From a virus, in the IMG/VR virus record IMGVR_UViG_3300006735_000146, positions 1 to 29,609 of that record: a stretch of DNA of 29,609 bases. One strand, given 5' to 3'. Shown here piece after piece: positions 23,323 to 29,255 of this stretch. The notes under the pieces are model-generated. The model saw only the letters and a program-made list of their open reading frames with translations, made no database searches and was not told the DNA's origin. Each line of letters opens with the position of its first letter. The first letter of the stretch is position 1. Position numbers and translations under genes: made by a program.

Positions 23323-23465
23323 AATAAAAAGCAACAAGTAAGGCTTATTTAAAACTTGTAATAATCAAGTGGACTTGAGATATGGAATGCGCATTCTTGC
23401 TCTCTTAAGCTATAGGTATTCGACCTAGGATTAGCGGGATAACTACCTGAACGTTGCTTTTTATT
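23323..23465 (+). ncRNA. Candidate structured RNA 1 with alternative internal pairings
   Basis: 143 nt closed by a perfect 13-bp stem (AATAAAAAGCAAC 23323-23335 with GTTGCTTTTTATT 23453-23465). Inside, CAAGT occurs twice (23335 and 23366) and ACTTG twice (23354 and 23373), so two mutually exclusive hairpins are possible. Further right lies a GAAT-GCGC-ATTC hairpin, then a 9-bp stem with a 4-nt bulge (GCTATAGGT with ACCTA and TAGC, 23409-23435, loop ATTCG). It starts 8 nt after RNA 0. The 3' closing arm ends in TTTTTATT, so it could also act as a terminator for upstream transcription. A 52-aa gene starts 18 nt further on. Confidence 0.45.
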
Positions 23466-23483
23466 TAATTCAAGGTAAAAAAA

Positions 23484-23642
23484 ATGCAATGCTTATATCG
23501 TCATAAATATCAGCTTGTAGAGTGGTTTCATAAACGCACTAATGAACCATTACACAAGGTTAAAAAACGCAGTAAAAAACAGCTTTATTGGTTGTTTTAC
23601 AATAGTGCAATAGTTAATCAAATAAAGGAACAATACTCATGA
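23484..23642 (+). CDS. 52-aa basic protein
   Basis: ATG with AAGG about 8 nt upstream; the protein reads MQCLYRHKYQLVEWFHKRTN, then a strongly basic KVKKRSKKQLYWLFYN and ends IVNQIKEQYS. Net charge is very positive, which fits nucleic-acid binding or membrane contact. Its stop overlaps the next ATG (ATGA), so translation is coupled. It lies between the candidate RNAs at 23.2-23.5 and 23.7-24.1 kb, so an RNA-binding role is conceivable, but nothing more specific is shown. Confidence 0.55.
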   Translation: MQCLYRHKYQLVEWFHKRTNEPLHKVKKRSKKQLYWLFYNSAIVNQIKEQYS

Positions 23643-23731
23643 TTATATTAATGCAGTTATTTATCACAGTCATATCAATTAGTATTTATGTATTAGCAAT
23701 TACTGCAATATATAATGAATGGAAAAATTAA
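23639..23731 (+). CDS. 30-aa single-helix membrane protein
   Basis: MIILMQLFITVISISIYVLA followed by ITAIYNEWKN: one hydrophobic helix covering most of the protein and a short polar C-terminus. Its start overlaps the preceding gene's stop (ATGA), supporting real translation. Such tiny membrane peptides in early phage regions can change host membrane proteins or act as toxin-like peptides. No homologue recognised. Confidence 0.5.
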   Translation: MIILMQLFITVISISIYVLAITAIYNEWKN

Positions 23732-23748
23732 GACCTCCTTCTTGGGTC

Positions 23749-23785
23749 TGAGCAGTCATGGATTCCGCATTGATATGGCTGCTCA
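23749..23785 (+). other. Hairpin 2 with 11-bp stem
   Basis: TGAGCAGTCAT (23749-23759) pairs with ATGGCTGCTCA (23775-23785) over 11 bp with one U-G wobble that pairs only in the plus-strand sense. The loop is 15 nt. A smaller AGACC/GGTCT hairpin (23731-23735 with 23745-23749) overlaps its first base and competes with it. It follows the 30-aa gene by 17 nt. No U-tract follows, so it is not a classical terminator. Confidence 0.5.
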
Positions 23786-23801
23786 AATATTATTAGAGAA
23801 C

Positions 23802-23839
23802 AAGTAGGTTGTAGCCGTAATGAACTCGAGGCCCTACTT
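23802..23839 (+). other. Hairpin 3, AAGTAGG/CCTACTT
   Basis: A 7-bp perfect stem with a 24-nt loop containing a GCC/GGC inner pairing. Flanking AACA and TGTT can extend the outer stem past a bulge. It lies 16 nt after hairpin 2 and 20 nt before hairpin 4, so the three form a tandem run. Confidence 0.4.
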
Positions 23840-23859
23840 ATTGTTACTCAAACAAGGTC

Positions 23860-23889
23860 TGCTCTGTACCTTGACACCAAAACAGAGCA
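23860..23889 (+). other. Hairpin 4, TGCTCTGT/ACAGAGCA
   Basis: An 8-bp perfect stem with a 14-nt loop (ACCTTGACACCAAA). It ends 17 nt before RNA 5. A TACTGTA copy, the same word as in the late control region, lies at 23895. Confidence 0.45.
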
Positions 23890-23906
23890 AAATTTACTGT
23901 AAAAAG

Positions 23907-23973
23907 CCAGACTCTGTGTTAGACAGCTGTTGATACCCACACTATCCACGTCACGTGTTATGGGAGAGTCTGG
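23907..23973 (+). ncRNA. Candidate structured RNA 5
   Basis: 67 nt closed by a perfect 9-bp stem (CCAGACTCT 23907-23915 with AGAGTCTGG 23965-23973). Inside, CCCA pairs with TGGG and CACG-TCA-CGTG forms an apical hairpin; ACAGCTGT (23923-23930) is a local palindrome. It is compact, but the length and the lack of a TTCRANN T-loop exclude a tRNA. Function unknown. Confidence 0.42.
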
Positions 23974-23988
23974 TAAATGTTAGCTAAC

Positions 23989-24092
23989 GGGATGAGTTTA
24001 CGAGATTAAAACTCGTGGTTTGATTTAGCAGAGCTTATCAAATAGATCAAATAAGTTAAGGCGTTGCAAGACGTAACTGTAAAACTCATCCC
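23989..24092 (+). ncRNA. Candidate structured RNA 6, four-helix cloverleaf
   Basis: 104 nt. Closing stem of 11 bp (GGGATGAGTTT 23989-23999 with AAACTCATCCC 24082-24092), extended by two pairs across a bulged A. Within are three hairpins: CGAG/CTCG (24001-24004 with 24012-24015), AGCTTAT/ATAAGTT (24032-24038 with 24051-24057, one G-U), and CGTT-GCAA-GACG (24062-24073) with a GNRA tetraloop. A closed four-way junction with a GNRA loop is typical of functional RNAs. It ends 70 nt before the 44-aa gene that leads into the ParB-like gene, so a riboswitch-like leader is one reading and a free RNA another. Confidence 0.5.
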
Positions 24093-24116
24093 TATTAATT
24101 AAAGCTACTAAAAAGA

Positions 24117-24140
24117 GGTAATAAACAGGGGTAATAAACA
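24117..24140 (+). repeat. 11-bp direct repeat before the ParB-like operon
   Basis: GGTAATAAACA occurs at 24117-24127 and again at 24130-24140, a 13-bp period. A downstream TTACC makes an inverted partner (GGTAA at 24130 with TTACC ending at 24150). Repeats of this size directly before a ParB-like gene could be an operator or a partition-site-like binding target. Only two copies are present, so chance is possible. Confidence 0.4.
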
Positions 24141-24162
24141 ATATTTTACCACTTTACAACAT

Positions 24163-24297
24163 ATGAATAAAACAAAAAACAAAACTAAAAAAAAGCTTCT
24201 AACAGGTAAAGCGTTAGAAAGAAAAATAGAGCTAGATAACGAACTAGCATACATACAACAAAAAATAGATCTATTCATTGAAGGGAGTTATAAATGA
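24163..24297 (+). CDS. 44-aa basic coiled protein coupled to the ParB-like gene
   Basis: MNKTKNKTKKKLLTGKALER, then a helix KIELDNELAYIQQKIDLFIE and GSYK. The first 13 residues are very basic. Its stop overlaps the ParB-like ATG (ATGA), and its 3' end carries that gene's ribosome site (GGGAG). No strong ribosome site of its own is visible. Probably a small DNA- or protein-binding partner of the ParB-like protein; it could also simply be a translational leader. Confidence 0.55.
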   Translation: MNKTKNKTKKKLLTGKALERKIELDNELAYIQQKIDLFIEGSYK

Positions 24298-25967
24298 ATG
24301 CAACAATACCAGTAATTAAACTAATCTCTGAAGGTAATGTCAGAGCAGAAACAGTAAGCAAGAAATCACTTGAATATAAAGCCTTAAAGTCTAATATTGC
24401 TAAAATTGGAATACAAACACCTATTACTTATCGTGTAAATGATAAAGGTGAGTATGTTATTATTAATGGTCATCAACGTGTACAAATTGCAAAAGATTTA
24501 AAGCTTACAGATATACCAGCTTTTGAATCAAATGGACAAGTTGATGATATAACTAAACAAGTATCTACTAATATGTTTACAGTACCTATGAGTCATGTAG
24601 ATGCTAGTTATGCTATAGACCAATTAGTTGAACAAGGAGCTATTACTACACGTAAAGCTTTATCTTCTCACTTTGGTAAAAGCGTAGCTTGGGTAGATAC
24701 TGCTTTAGCTTTATGTAACATACATCCATTAATAAAAGAGTTTATTGCAGATAAAAAGATAAACATGAGTTTAATATCTTTTACATTAGAGCAAATCTCT
24801 AAATCATCTATTATGCAACAAACTACTGCAATAAAAGATTTAGATGCAAAGTTGGGAAGTTATGGTGAATTTAAAGAATCTTTAGATGATTACACCTGGA
24901 ATAATACAAATGAAGACAATATAGAGGATTTCTTAAATGATTTAGCAACTAAACTAGAATCAGATGAAACTAAATGGGAATACATTTGTAATGTTATAGG
25001 TGAAAAAACATTTAGAGCTTGTGAAGAAAAAGCTGATATGACTCCTGTATATGACAATGTATTGTTTGAAGAGTTTGCTAAAGATCAGTTCTGTGATAAC
25101 GAAGAGTTTCTACAAGAAATATTTCTTAATGAAACTGCAATTGGTCAATATTTAAATGATTGCCCTGTTTTAAATGATGATAATAGAGATTCTATATCAT
25201 TTGGAGACACAATATCATTTGATTTTGCAAACAAAGTAAGTACGCTTAAATCTAATATTAAAAAAGAAACAGGTGTACCATTTAGCAATGTAATCATACA
25301 AGCATGGAATGGTGATGTATTCAACTCTAAACTATATGTAACTATTGTTAAAACTGCAGTTACAGAAGATGTTAAAAATGATGAATACTATGAAGAAAAA
25401 GCTGAAGAAAAAGACCCTGACCAACTTAAATACAATAAAGTAAATAAATGGGCTATGCCATTTGTTTTTAATTATGTACGTGCAAATGTTGATACAAATG
25501 CAAGAGATAAAGACGATAATCGCATTGTATTAAATTGGTTAATTCATGATTTAAAAGCTGATTTAACATTAGGTGTTCCATTTGTTTACGATGATAGTCA
25601 AAAAGAACATCCAACATTAACTGCTAAAACAGATAATGATCTATTTGATGGTATGACTAAATATTGGTTTGATAAACATTGGACAAATGCTGATTTTAAT
25701 ATAATCGCAAACTTGTTAGATGCTTTAAATCTTGAAACTTGCTATGATATAGTTAAAAATGCTTTTGATGCAGATGAAGAAAATCGTAAAGGTTACTTTA
25801 AAGCTTTTTCAAAAGATGAATTAGCTATAATGACTAAGAATAGTTTGCCAAAAACAAAAGCTGAAGCAGTTGATAATGCAGCCTCTAAAACATATAAATC
25901 AATACCTCGTAAAGAGTTATTATTTACAAATAAAGGCAGTGGTTCACATTCAATACGACAGTACTAA
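24294..25967 (+). CDS. Orphan ParB-like protein with long C-terminal extension
   Basis: 557 aa. Residues about 8-78 form a ParB N-terminal domain: VIKLISEGNVRAETVSKKSL, KALKSNIAKIGIQTPITYRV, and the ParB box VIINGHQRVQIAKDLK (55-70; GHQR in place of GERR). Residues about 95-165 look like the ParB middle helix-turn-helix domain (GAITTRKALSSHFGKSVAWV; CNIHPLIKEFIADKKINMSL). The remaining nearly 390 residues are acidic and unlike the dimerisation end of ParB. No ParA ATPase gene is in the window, so it probably acts alone, as a DNA-binding or transcription and replication factor rather than a segregation protein. Ribosome site GGGAG, 6 nt before the ATG. The ParB call is firm for the first third only. 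Confidence 0.78.
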   Translation: MNATIPVIKLISEGNVRAETVSKKSLEYKALKSNIAKIGIQTPITYRVNDKGEYVIINGHQRVQIAKDLKLTDIPAFESNGQVDDITKQVSTNMFTVPMSHVDASYAIDQLVEQGAITTRKALSSHFGKSVAWVDTALALCNIHPLIKEFIADKKINMSLISFTLEQISKSSIMQQTTAIKDLDAKLGSYGEFKESLDDYTWNNTNEDNIEDFLNDLATKLESDETKWEYICNVIGEKTFRACEEKADMTPVYDNVLFEEFAKDQFCDNEEFLQEIFLNETAIGQYLNDCPVLNDDNRDSISFGDTISFDFANKVSTLKSNIKKETGVPFSNVIIQAWNGDVFNSKLYVTIVKTAVTEDVKNDEYYEEKAEEKDPDQLKYNKVNKWAMPFVFNYVRANVDTNARDKDDNRIVLNWLIHDLKADLTLGVPFVYDDSQKEHPTLTAKTDNDLFDGMTKYWFDKHWTNADFNIIANLLDALNLETCYDIVKNAFDADEENRKGYFKAFSKDELAIMTKNSLPKTKAEAVDNAASKTYKSIPRKELLFTNKGSGSHSIRQY

Positions 25968-25989
25968 TTGCTGTAGGTAATGGTGCGTG

Positions 25990-26031
25990 GTGGCTCTGTG
26001 TAAAATTCCCCTAATTGGGTTGCAGAGCCAC
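25990..26031. terminator. Hairpin between convergent genes
   Basis: A perfect 9-bp stem (GTGGCTCTG 25990-25998 with CAGAGCCAC 26023-26031) and a 24-nt loop containing CCC/GGG. It fills the gap between the ParB-like gene (plus) and the regulator (minus), immediately before the regulator's stop codon. A convergent position and a G+C-rich stem make a bidirectional terminator likely, although no strong T-run follows on either side. Confidence 0.6.
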
Positions 26032-26760
26032 TTATTGGTCTAAAAATTGAGTTTTACATTCAGCTCTATGAGGGTTTTTTAACCAATGTATTCTAATATT
26101 ACAAAGTGAATGCACAAGTTTATCATTATACTTATAAGTTATTAACTGCTGAAAATAATGCTCACCTACTAATAATTTTAAAGATTCAAATAAACTAGGC
26201 ATCTGAACAGATAACCCTTGTAATTCTTTTAAGGTATTAGGCTCAATAATACTATTAACTGGATGGTCATTAAAATCATGCCATTCTCCTACAGAAAAAT
26301 AATCTTTAAGCAAAATATCTTTTTTTAATTCTAGCATTTCAGAGAGTTGTTCTACTCCATGCCCATTCATTTCTTTAACAACTCGTTTAAATGGTACAAA
26401 TGTTACATACACATCTGAATAAAAATCATATGATAGTTCATCCCATTTTTTAGATTGTACAGAATATGCGTTTTGTTTTAGTTGATTATTAATTTCTTCT
26501 AATCTTTCGATTTTTTCTTTTTGTAAATCAATAATGTATTGTGCTTCCATGTTGTTCTCCTTATCTAAACTTATTTCAGCATTTGAAAACTCTATTTCGG
26601 TTTTATAAATATTAATAAGCTTATTTAAGGACCTTACTCTTACTTCACCACCATTGATCCAATTATACAAAGTCTTTCGACTAATCTTTGCTTTTTTAGA
26701 TATAGCAGTTAGTGGTATATCCGTTGACATTAACCACTTTAAAATTGCTTCTTTATTCAT
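26032..26760 (-). CDS. Helix-turn-helix regulator (repressor candidate)
   Basis: 242 aa. The N-terminus is a helix-turn-helix (residues about 16-40: PLTAISKKAKISRKTLYNWI) with an Asn/Gly-rich turn, of the XRE/Cro-like type. A helical, probably coiled-coil linker follows (EAQYIIDLQKEKIERLEEIN). The C-terminal half (DELSYDFYSDVYVTFVPFKR onwards) is a compact alpha/beta domain I cannot name. It lacks the Ala-Gly cleavage site and Ser-Lys pair of CI/LexA-type repressors, so if it is a phage repressor it is not induced by RecA autocleavage. It is the only minus-strand gene among early plus genes and faces a gene whose promoter gap holds an operator-like palindrome. Confidence 0.72.
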   Translation of the reverse strand: MNKEAILKWLMSTDIPLTAISKKAKISRKTLYNWINGGEVRVRSLNKLINIYKTEIEFSNAEISLDKENNMEAQYIIDLQKEKIERLEEINNQLKQNAYSVQSKKWDELSYDFYSDVYVTFVPFKRVVKEMNGHGVEQLSEMLELKKDILLKDYFSVGEWHDFNDHPVNSIIEPNTLKELQGLSVQMPSLFESLKLLVGEHYFQQLITYKYNDKLVHSLCNIRIHWLKNPHRAECKTQFLDQ

Positions 26761-26797
26761 AACCCAAATTACTCACTATACTCATTAAATTCAACTT

Positions 26798-26850
26798 TTT
26801 GTGTATTAAAACTACACAAAGGTTGCAATAATGTGTATTTATTATTAAAC
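26798..26850. promoter_or_regulatory. Divergent promoter gap with operator palindrome
   Basis: A perfect 8-bp inverted repeat, TTTGTGTA (26798-26805) and TACACAAA (26813-26820) around TTAAAAC. A third half-site TGTGTATT at 26832 follows. It lies between the regulator (minus, start 26760) and the 123-aa gene (plus, start 26867). On the plus strand TTGCAA (26823) with TAAACT 17 bp later is a plausible promoter. On the minus strand TATAGT (26780-26775), 17 bp beyond the outer half-site, could serve the regulator. The palindrome sits next to or within both -35 boxes, which fits autorepression and control of the neighbour. Confidence 0.58.
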
Positions 26851-26866
26851 TAACAAAGGAATAAAC

Positions 26867-27238
26867 ATGATAAACGTACCATTAAAAGAAAGTTTAAGCT
26901 ATTCAACAATTGAAAAACTTAACTCTTTCAGACAATCAAATTTACCTATTAAAACATTAGGTATATTATTTAAAAATGCCATAGATACTGACCTTCATCG
27001 TGATACACAGCTTGCAAGGTCACAAGCTTATGGAAAAACATTTGCTAATGAAATTCTTGACATAAGAATGATGAGCAAAAGACAATTACACACTTACCTA
27101 AAAAATCTTAGGTATATAAACGGATACCAGAACAGTTATGTAAAAAGCACGTTATCTAAACAAGATAAACTTGATTTAGCTAACAAACGCAAATTGTACA
27201 GTTACGCTAGTACACGATTGAAACTCACGAAGAACTAG
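26867..27238 (+). CDS. 123-aa hypothetical early protein
   Basis: Starts MINVPLKESLSYSTIEKLNS with AAAGGA before the ATG. Helical and basic, with ARSQAYGKTFANEILDIRMM, a Tyr/Leu-rich stretch QLHTYLKNLRYINGYQNSYV, and a basic end YASTRLKLTKN. No clear helix-turn-helix. Its position, divergent from the regulator across a shared operator, is that of a Cro- or anti-repressor-like first gene of the early operon. Function unknown. Confidence 0.62.
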   Translation: MINVPLKESLSYSTIEKLNSFRQSNLPIKTLGILFKNAIDTDLHRDTQLARSQAYGKTFANEILDIRMMSKRQLHTYLKNLRYINGYQNSYVKSTLSKQDKLDLANKRKLYSYASTRLKLTKN

Positions 27239-27259
27239 ACTCTGGTAATCCGACCTACA

Positions 27260-27302
27260 GCCCCGTTGCACCTTACCTCACTTCTACAGCCTGTAACGGG
27301 GC
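27260..27302 (+). other. Intergenic hairpin before the zinc-ribbon gene
   Basis: GCCCCGTTGCA (27260-27270) pairs with TGTAACGGGGC (27292-27302): 11 bp with one G-U, a 21-nt loop, and high G+C. It sits between the stop of the 123-aa gene and the ribosome site AAAGGA at 27312. A processing or partial-termination role is likely; no U-run follows. Confidence 0.55.
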
Positions 27303-27322
27303 AAACTTTCAAAGGAAACATT

Positions 27323-27481
27323 ATGGAACAAAAACGTACATGTCCTCATTGTCAAAGCTCACTTGAATTTGAAAAAGATGCTGAAAATGATGGTGACAGA
27401 ACATTTGATATATGGAAATGCATTGATACAGAATGCGGTATGATAATAATGCCATTTTATTATGAATATGCTAAAAGATAA
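27323..27481 (+). CDS. 52-aa zinc-ribbon protein
   Basis: I chose ATG 27323 because AAAGGAAACATT lies immediately upstream; the frame is open further left without a site. The protein reads MEQKRTCPHCQSSLEFEKDA, then GDRTFDIWKCIDTECGMIIM and ends FYYEYAKR. CPHC and CIDTEC give a Cys4 zinc ribbon with an unusual longer second knuckle. Small zinc ribbons of this kind are frequent in phages and may bind nucleic acid or host RNA polymerase parts. Confidence 0.65.
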   Translation: MEQKRTCPHCQSSLEFEKDAENDGDRTFDIWKCIDTECGMIIMPFYYEYAKR

Positions 27482-27487
27482 AAAATT

Positions 27488-28213
27488 ATGATAATGACAC
27501 ACTGCGGTGGACGAATTGTAAACTTCGATGAAGTTGCATCCGTTCCCCTTCCACAACAAACCGATACGTATATACCAGTTGGATATGAAGACTTGGTAGT
27601 AAATACGAGAAAAATAGCAGACAGACTGCTTAATGAATATTCTTTTTCAAAAGATCAATATGCATTAAGTGGTGGTGAAAATAAAGACCAAAGAATGTTT
27701 GCAGTCTTGCAGTACGAATCACAATCAAATCCAGAAATGGGTTATGCGATTGGTATTCGTTCTAGTTATGATAAATCAATGAGCAATGGTTTTTGTTCAG
27801 GAGCACAAATCTTTGTATGTGATAACCTTATGTTTCGTGGCGAAGTCACTTACATGAGAAAACATACAAAAAACGTATGGAATGATATTGAAGAAAAAAC
27901 TATGGCTACACTTTATAGAGGCATAGACAATTTTCAAAATCTAACAAAAGATTCTGAAGCAATGAAAGGTAGAACATTGTATAAAGATGAAGCTGGAGAG
28001 TTTCTTGGTCGTTTATTTATAAATGGCGATATGACTCCTAGACAAATGCAAAAAGCTAAAAAAGAATGGTTTAAACCTTCTCATGAAGAGTTTGATTCAA
28101 ACACAGTATGGAGTTTATACAATGCCTGTACAGAGTCACTAAAAACTACACCCCCAAACAAAATCTTAGAAAGACACATATCATTGCACGATAATGCAAT
28201 GGCTTTGTGCTAA
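27488..28213 (+). CDS. DUF932-like phage/plasmid protein
   Basis: 241 aa. The pattern SKDQYALSGGENKDQRMFAV, then NPEMGYAIGIRSSYDKSMSN, GFCSGAQIFVCDNLMFRGEV and the helical C-terminal part matches the DUF932 family of phage and plasmid proteins. That family's members have a conserved ...R.SYD.S....G....VCDN.M...E core. Molecular function is not established. Its usual neighbours are early replication/recombination genes, as here with ERF. No strong ribosome site is visible; MIM gives two possible starts two codons apart (27488, 27494). Confidence 0.75.
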   Translation: MIMTHCGGRIVNFDEVASVPLPQQTDTYIPVGYEDLVVNTRKIADRLLNEYSFSKDQYALSGGENKDQRMFAVLQYESQSNPEMGYAIGIRSSYDKSMSNGFCSGAQIFVCDNLMFRGEVTYMRKHTKNVWNDIEEKTMATLYRGIDNFQNLTKDSEAMKGRTLYKDEAGEFLGRLFINGDMTPRQMQKAKKEWFKPSHEEFDSNTVWSLYNACTESLKTTPPNKILERHISLHDNAMALC

Positions 28214-28219
28214 TCTGAA

Positions 28220-28277
28220 TGCTCCCTCTTACTTATATATATTTAACGTCATGGTTATTATTTATTAAGGGGGAGCA
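28220..28277 (+). promoter_or_regulatory. Stem masking the ribosome site of the next gene
   Basis: TGCTCCCTCTTA (28220-28231) pairs with TAAGGGGGAGCA (28266-28277) over 12 bp with one U-G. The right arm contains GGGGGAG, the Shine-Dalgarno of the 62-aa gene whose ATG follows 7 nt later (28285). When folded, the site would be hidden, so translation should depend on melting, on ribosomes arriving from upstream, or on a regulator. The 34-nt loop is A/T-rich. Confidence 0.62.
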
Positions 28278-28284
28278 ATTTAAT

Positions 28285-28473
28285 ATGGATATATATTTAT
28301 CAGACATAGCAGTATGTGGTAATTGTTCAAGAATTTGTGAGGATGGTTACAAAACGCATGGTGGTGAAGATTTTTGCCATTATGAAATAGAAAGTAAAGA
28401 TAAAACCCAAAGTGAAGTATTTGGATGTTACATAGATATAATAAAACAGGAGAAAGCAAGTAAATGGCAATAA
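28285..28473 (+). CDS. 62-aa Cys-rich protein
   Basis: From the ATG after GGGGGAG: MDIYLSDIAVCGNCSRICED, then YKTHGGEDFCHYEIESKDKT and CYIDIIKQEKASKWQ. The spacing CGNC...C...C suggests zinc or disulfide clustering. An in-frame ATG at 28219 would add 22 residues but lacks a ribosome site and lies in the regulatory stem. It overlaps the ERF gene by 10 nt and may modulate recombination. Function unknown. Confidence 0.6.
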   Translation: MDIYLSDIAVCGNCSRICEDGYKTHGGEDFCHYEIESKDKTQSEVFGCYIDIIKQEKASKWQ

Positions 28474-29255
28474 AAAACCCAGGAGAACTGGAATTTAATA
28501 ACATTGATGAAAAATTAATGTTTATACAAAACACTTTAAAAGTAGAAAAAGGGCATAAAAATGATTTTGCAAAATTCGATTATCGCACTCTAAGTGATAT
28601 ATTAGAAAATGTAAAGCCATTATTAGAACAGACAAATTGCAATCTAAGAATAACAGATAAGTTAATTGGTTCAAATGGTTTGAATTACATAGAAGCTACA
28701 GTAACTCTATCTGATGGTGAAGATGAAATAAATGCAACTGCAGTAGCTCGTGAAGCAGTTAATAAAAAAGGTATGGATGACCCACAAATGTCAGGTACTG
28801 CTAGTACGTATGCTCGTAAATATGCTTGTAATGGTTTATTTGCTATTGATGATACACGTGACCCTGATAGTATGGATAATCGTGAACAATTACATCATAA
28901 TGGTTCTCCAGTTAAAAAAGGTTGCGTAACTCAAGATCAATCTATCAAAATGGATAGACTTGCTCGTGATGCAAAAACTTTACCAATGGATAAAGAAAAA
29001 CTAAAAGCTATTGCAAAAGCTGGATATGTAATTAGTCCTGTTGAAGCAGAAATACATATTCAAGATGCAAAAGAAGGGCAAAATGCAAAATTTCTTGGTA
29101 AAAAGATAATTGCAGAGTGGACTAAAAAGTTTGCAACACTAGGTAAGGAAGGTACTGAAATGACAGCTTATTTGGATAAAGTAGGTTGGACTGAAGACTT
29201 ACTTGAAAAAGCAATGGCTAAATATGATAAAATAAAAACTAAGGAGAATAAATAA
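28464..29255 (+). CDS. erf: ERF-family single-strand annealing recombinase
   Basis: 263 aa. The N-terminal part fits the ERF family: EKLMFIQNTLKVEKGHKNDF, KFDYRTLSDILENVKPLLEQ and the family hallmark DPQMSGTASTYARKYACNGL followed by FAIDDTRDPD. The C-terminal half is less conserved and Lys-rich. ERF proteins anneal complementary single strands during phage recombination and genome circularisation, often with a single-strand DNA-binding protein encoded near. Ribosome site AGGAG at a slightly long distance. The ATG overlaps the 62-aa gene; the stop overlaps the next start (TAATG). Confidence 0.88.
   Translation: MAIKNPGELEFNNIDEKLMFIQNTLKVEKGHKNDFAKFDYRTLSDILENVKPLLEQTNCNLRITDKLIGSNGLNYIEATVTLSDGEDEINATAVAREAVNKKGMDDPQMSGTASTYARKYACNGLFAIDDTRDPDSMDNREQLHHNGSPVKKGCVTQDQSIKMDRLARDAKTLPMDKEKLKAIAKAGYVISPVEAEIHIQDAKEGQNAKFLGKKIIAEWTKKFATLGKEGTEMTAYLDKVGWTEDLLEKAMAKYDKIKTKENK

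Noticed and set aside
23323-23465. Retron-type non-coding RNA with a1/a2 closing stem
   Set aside because: No reverse transcriptase gene lies nearby and no branching-G context could be recognised.
22523-24092. Integron attC-like array, because of serial imperfect palindromes (ATCTAAC, GTTAGCT)
   Set aside because: The termini of the elements are all different, no common GTTRRRY/RYYYAAC pair flanks each unit, and no integrase is present.
23907-24092. tRNA or tmRNA in the stem-loop run
   Set aside because: The lengths do not fit and no TTCRANN T-loop with a 5-bp stem, nor a CCA end, was found.
22523-24092. CRISPR array
   Set aside because: No repeated unit of constant sequence and no regular spacer length.
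28219-28284. N-terminal extension of the 62-aa protein from ATG 28219
   Set aside because: It starts in the regulatory stem without a ribosome site, whereas ATG 28285 follows GGGGGAG.
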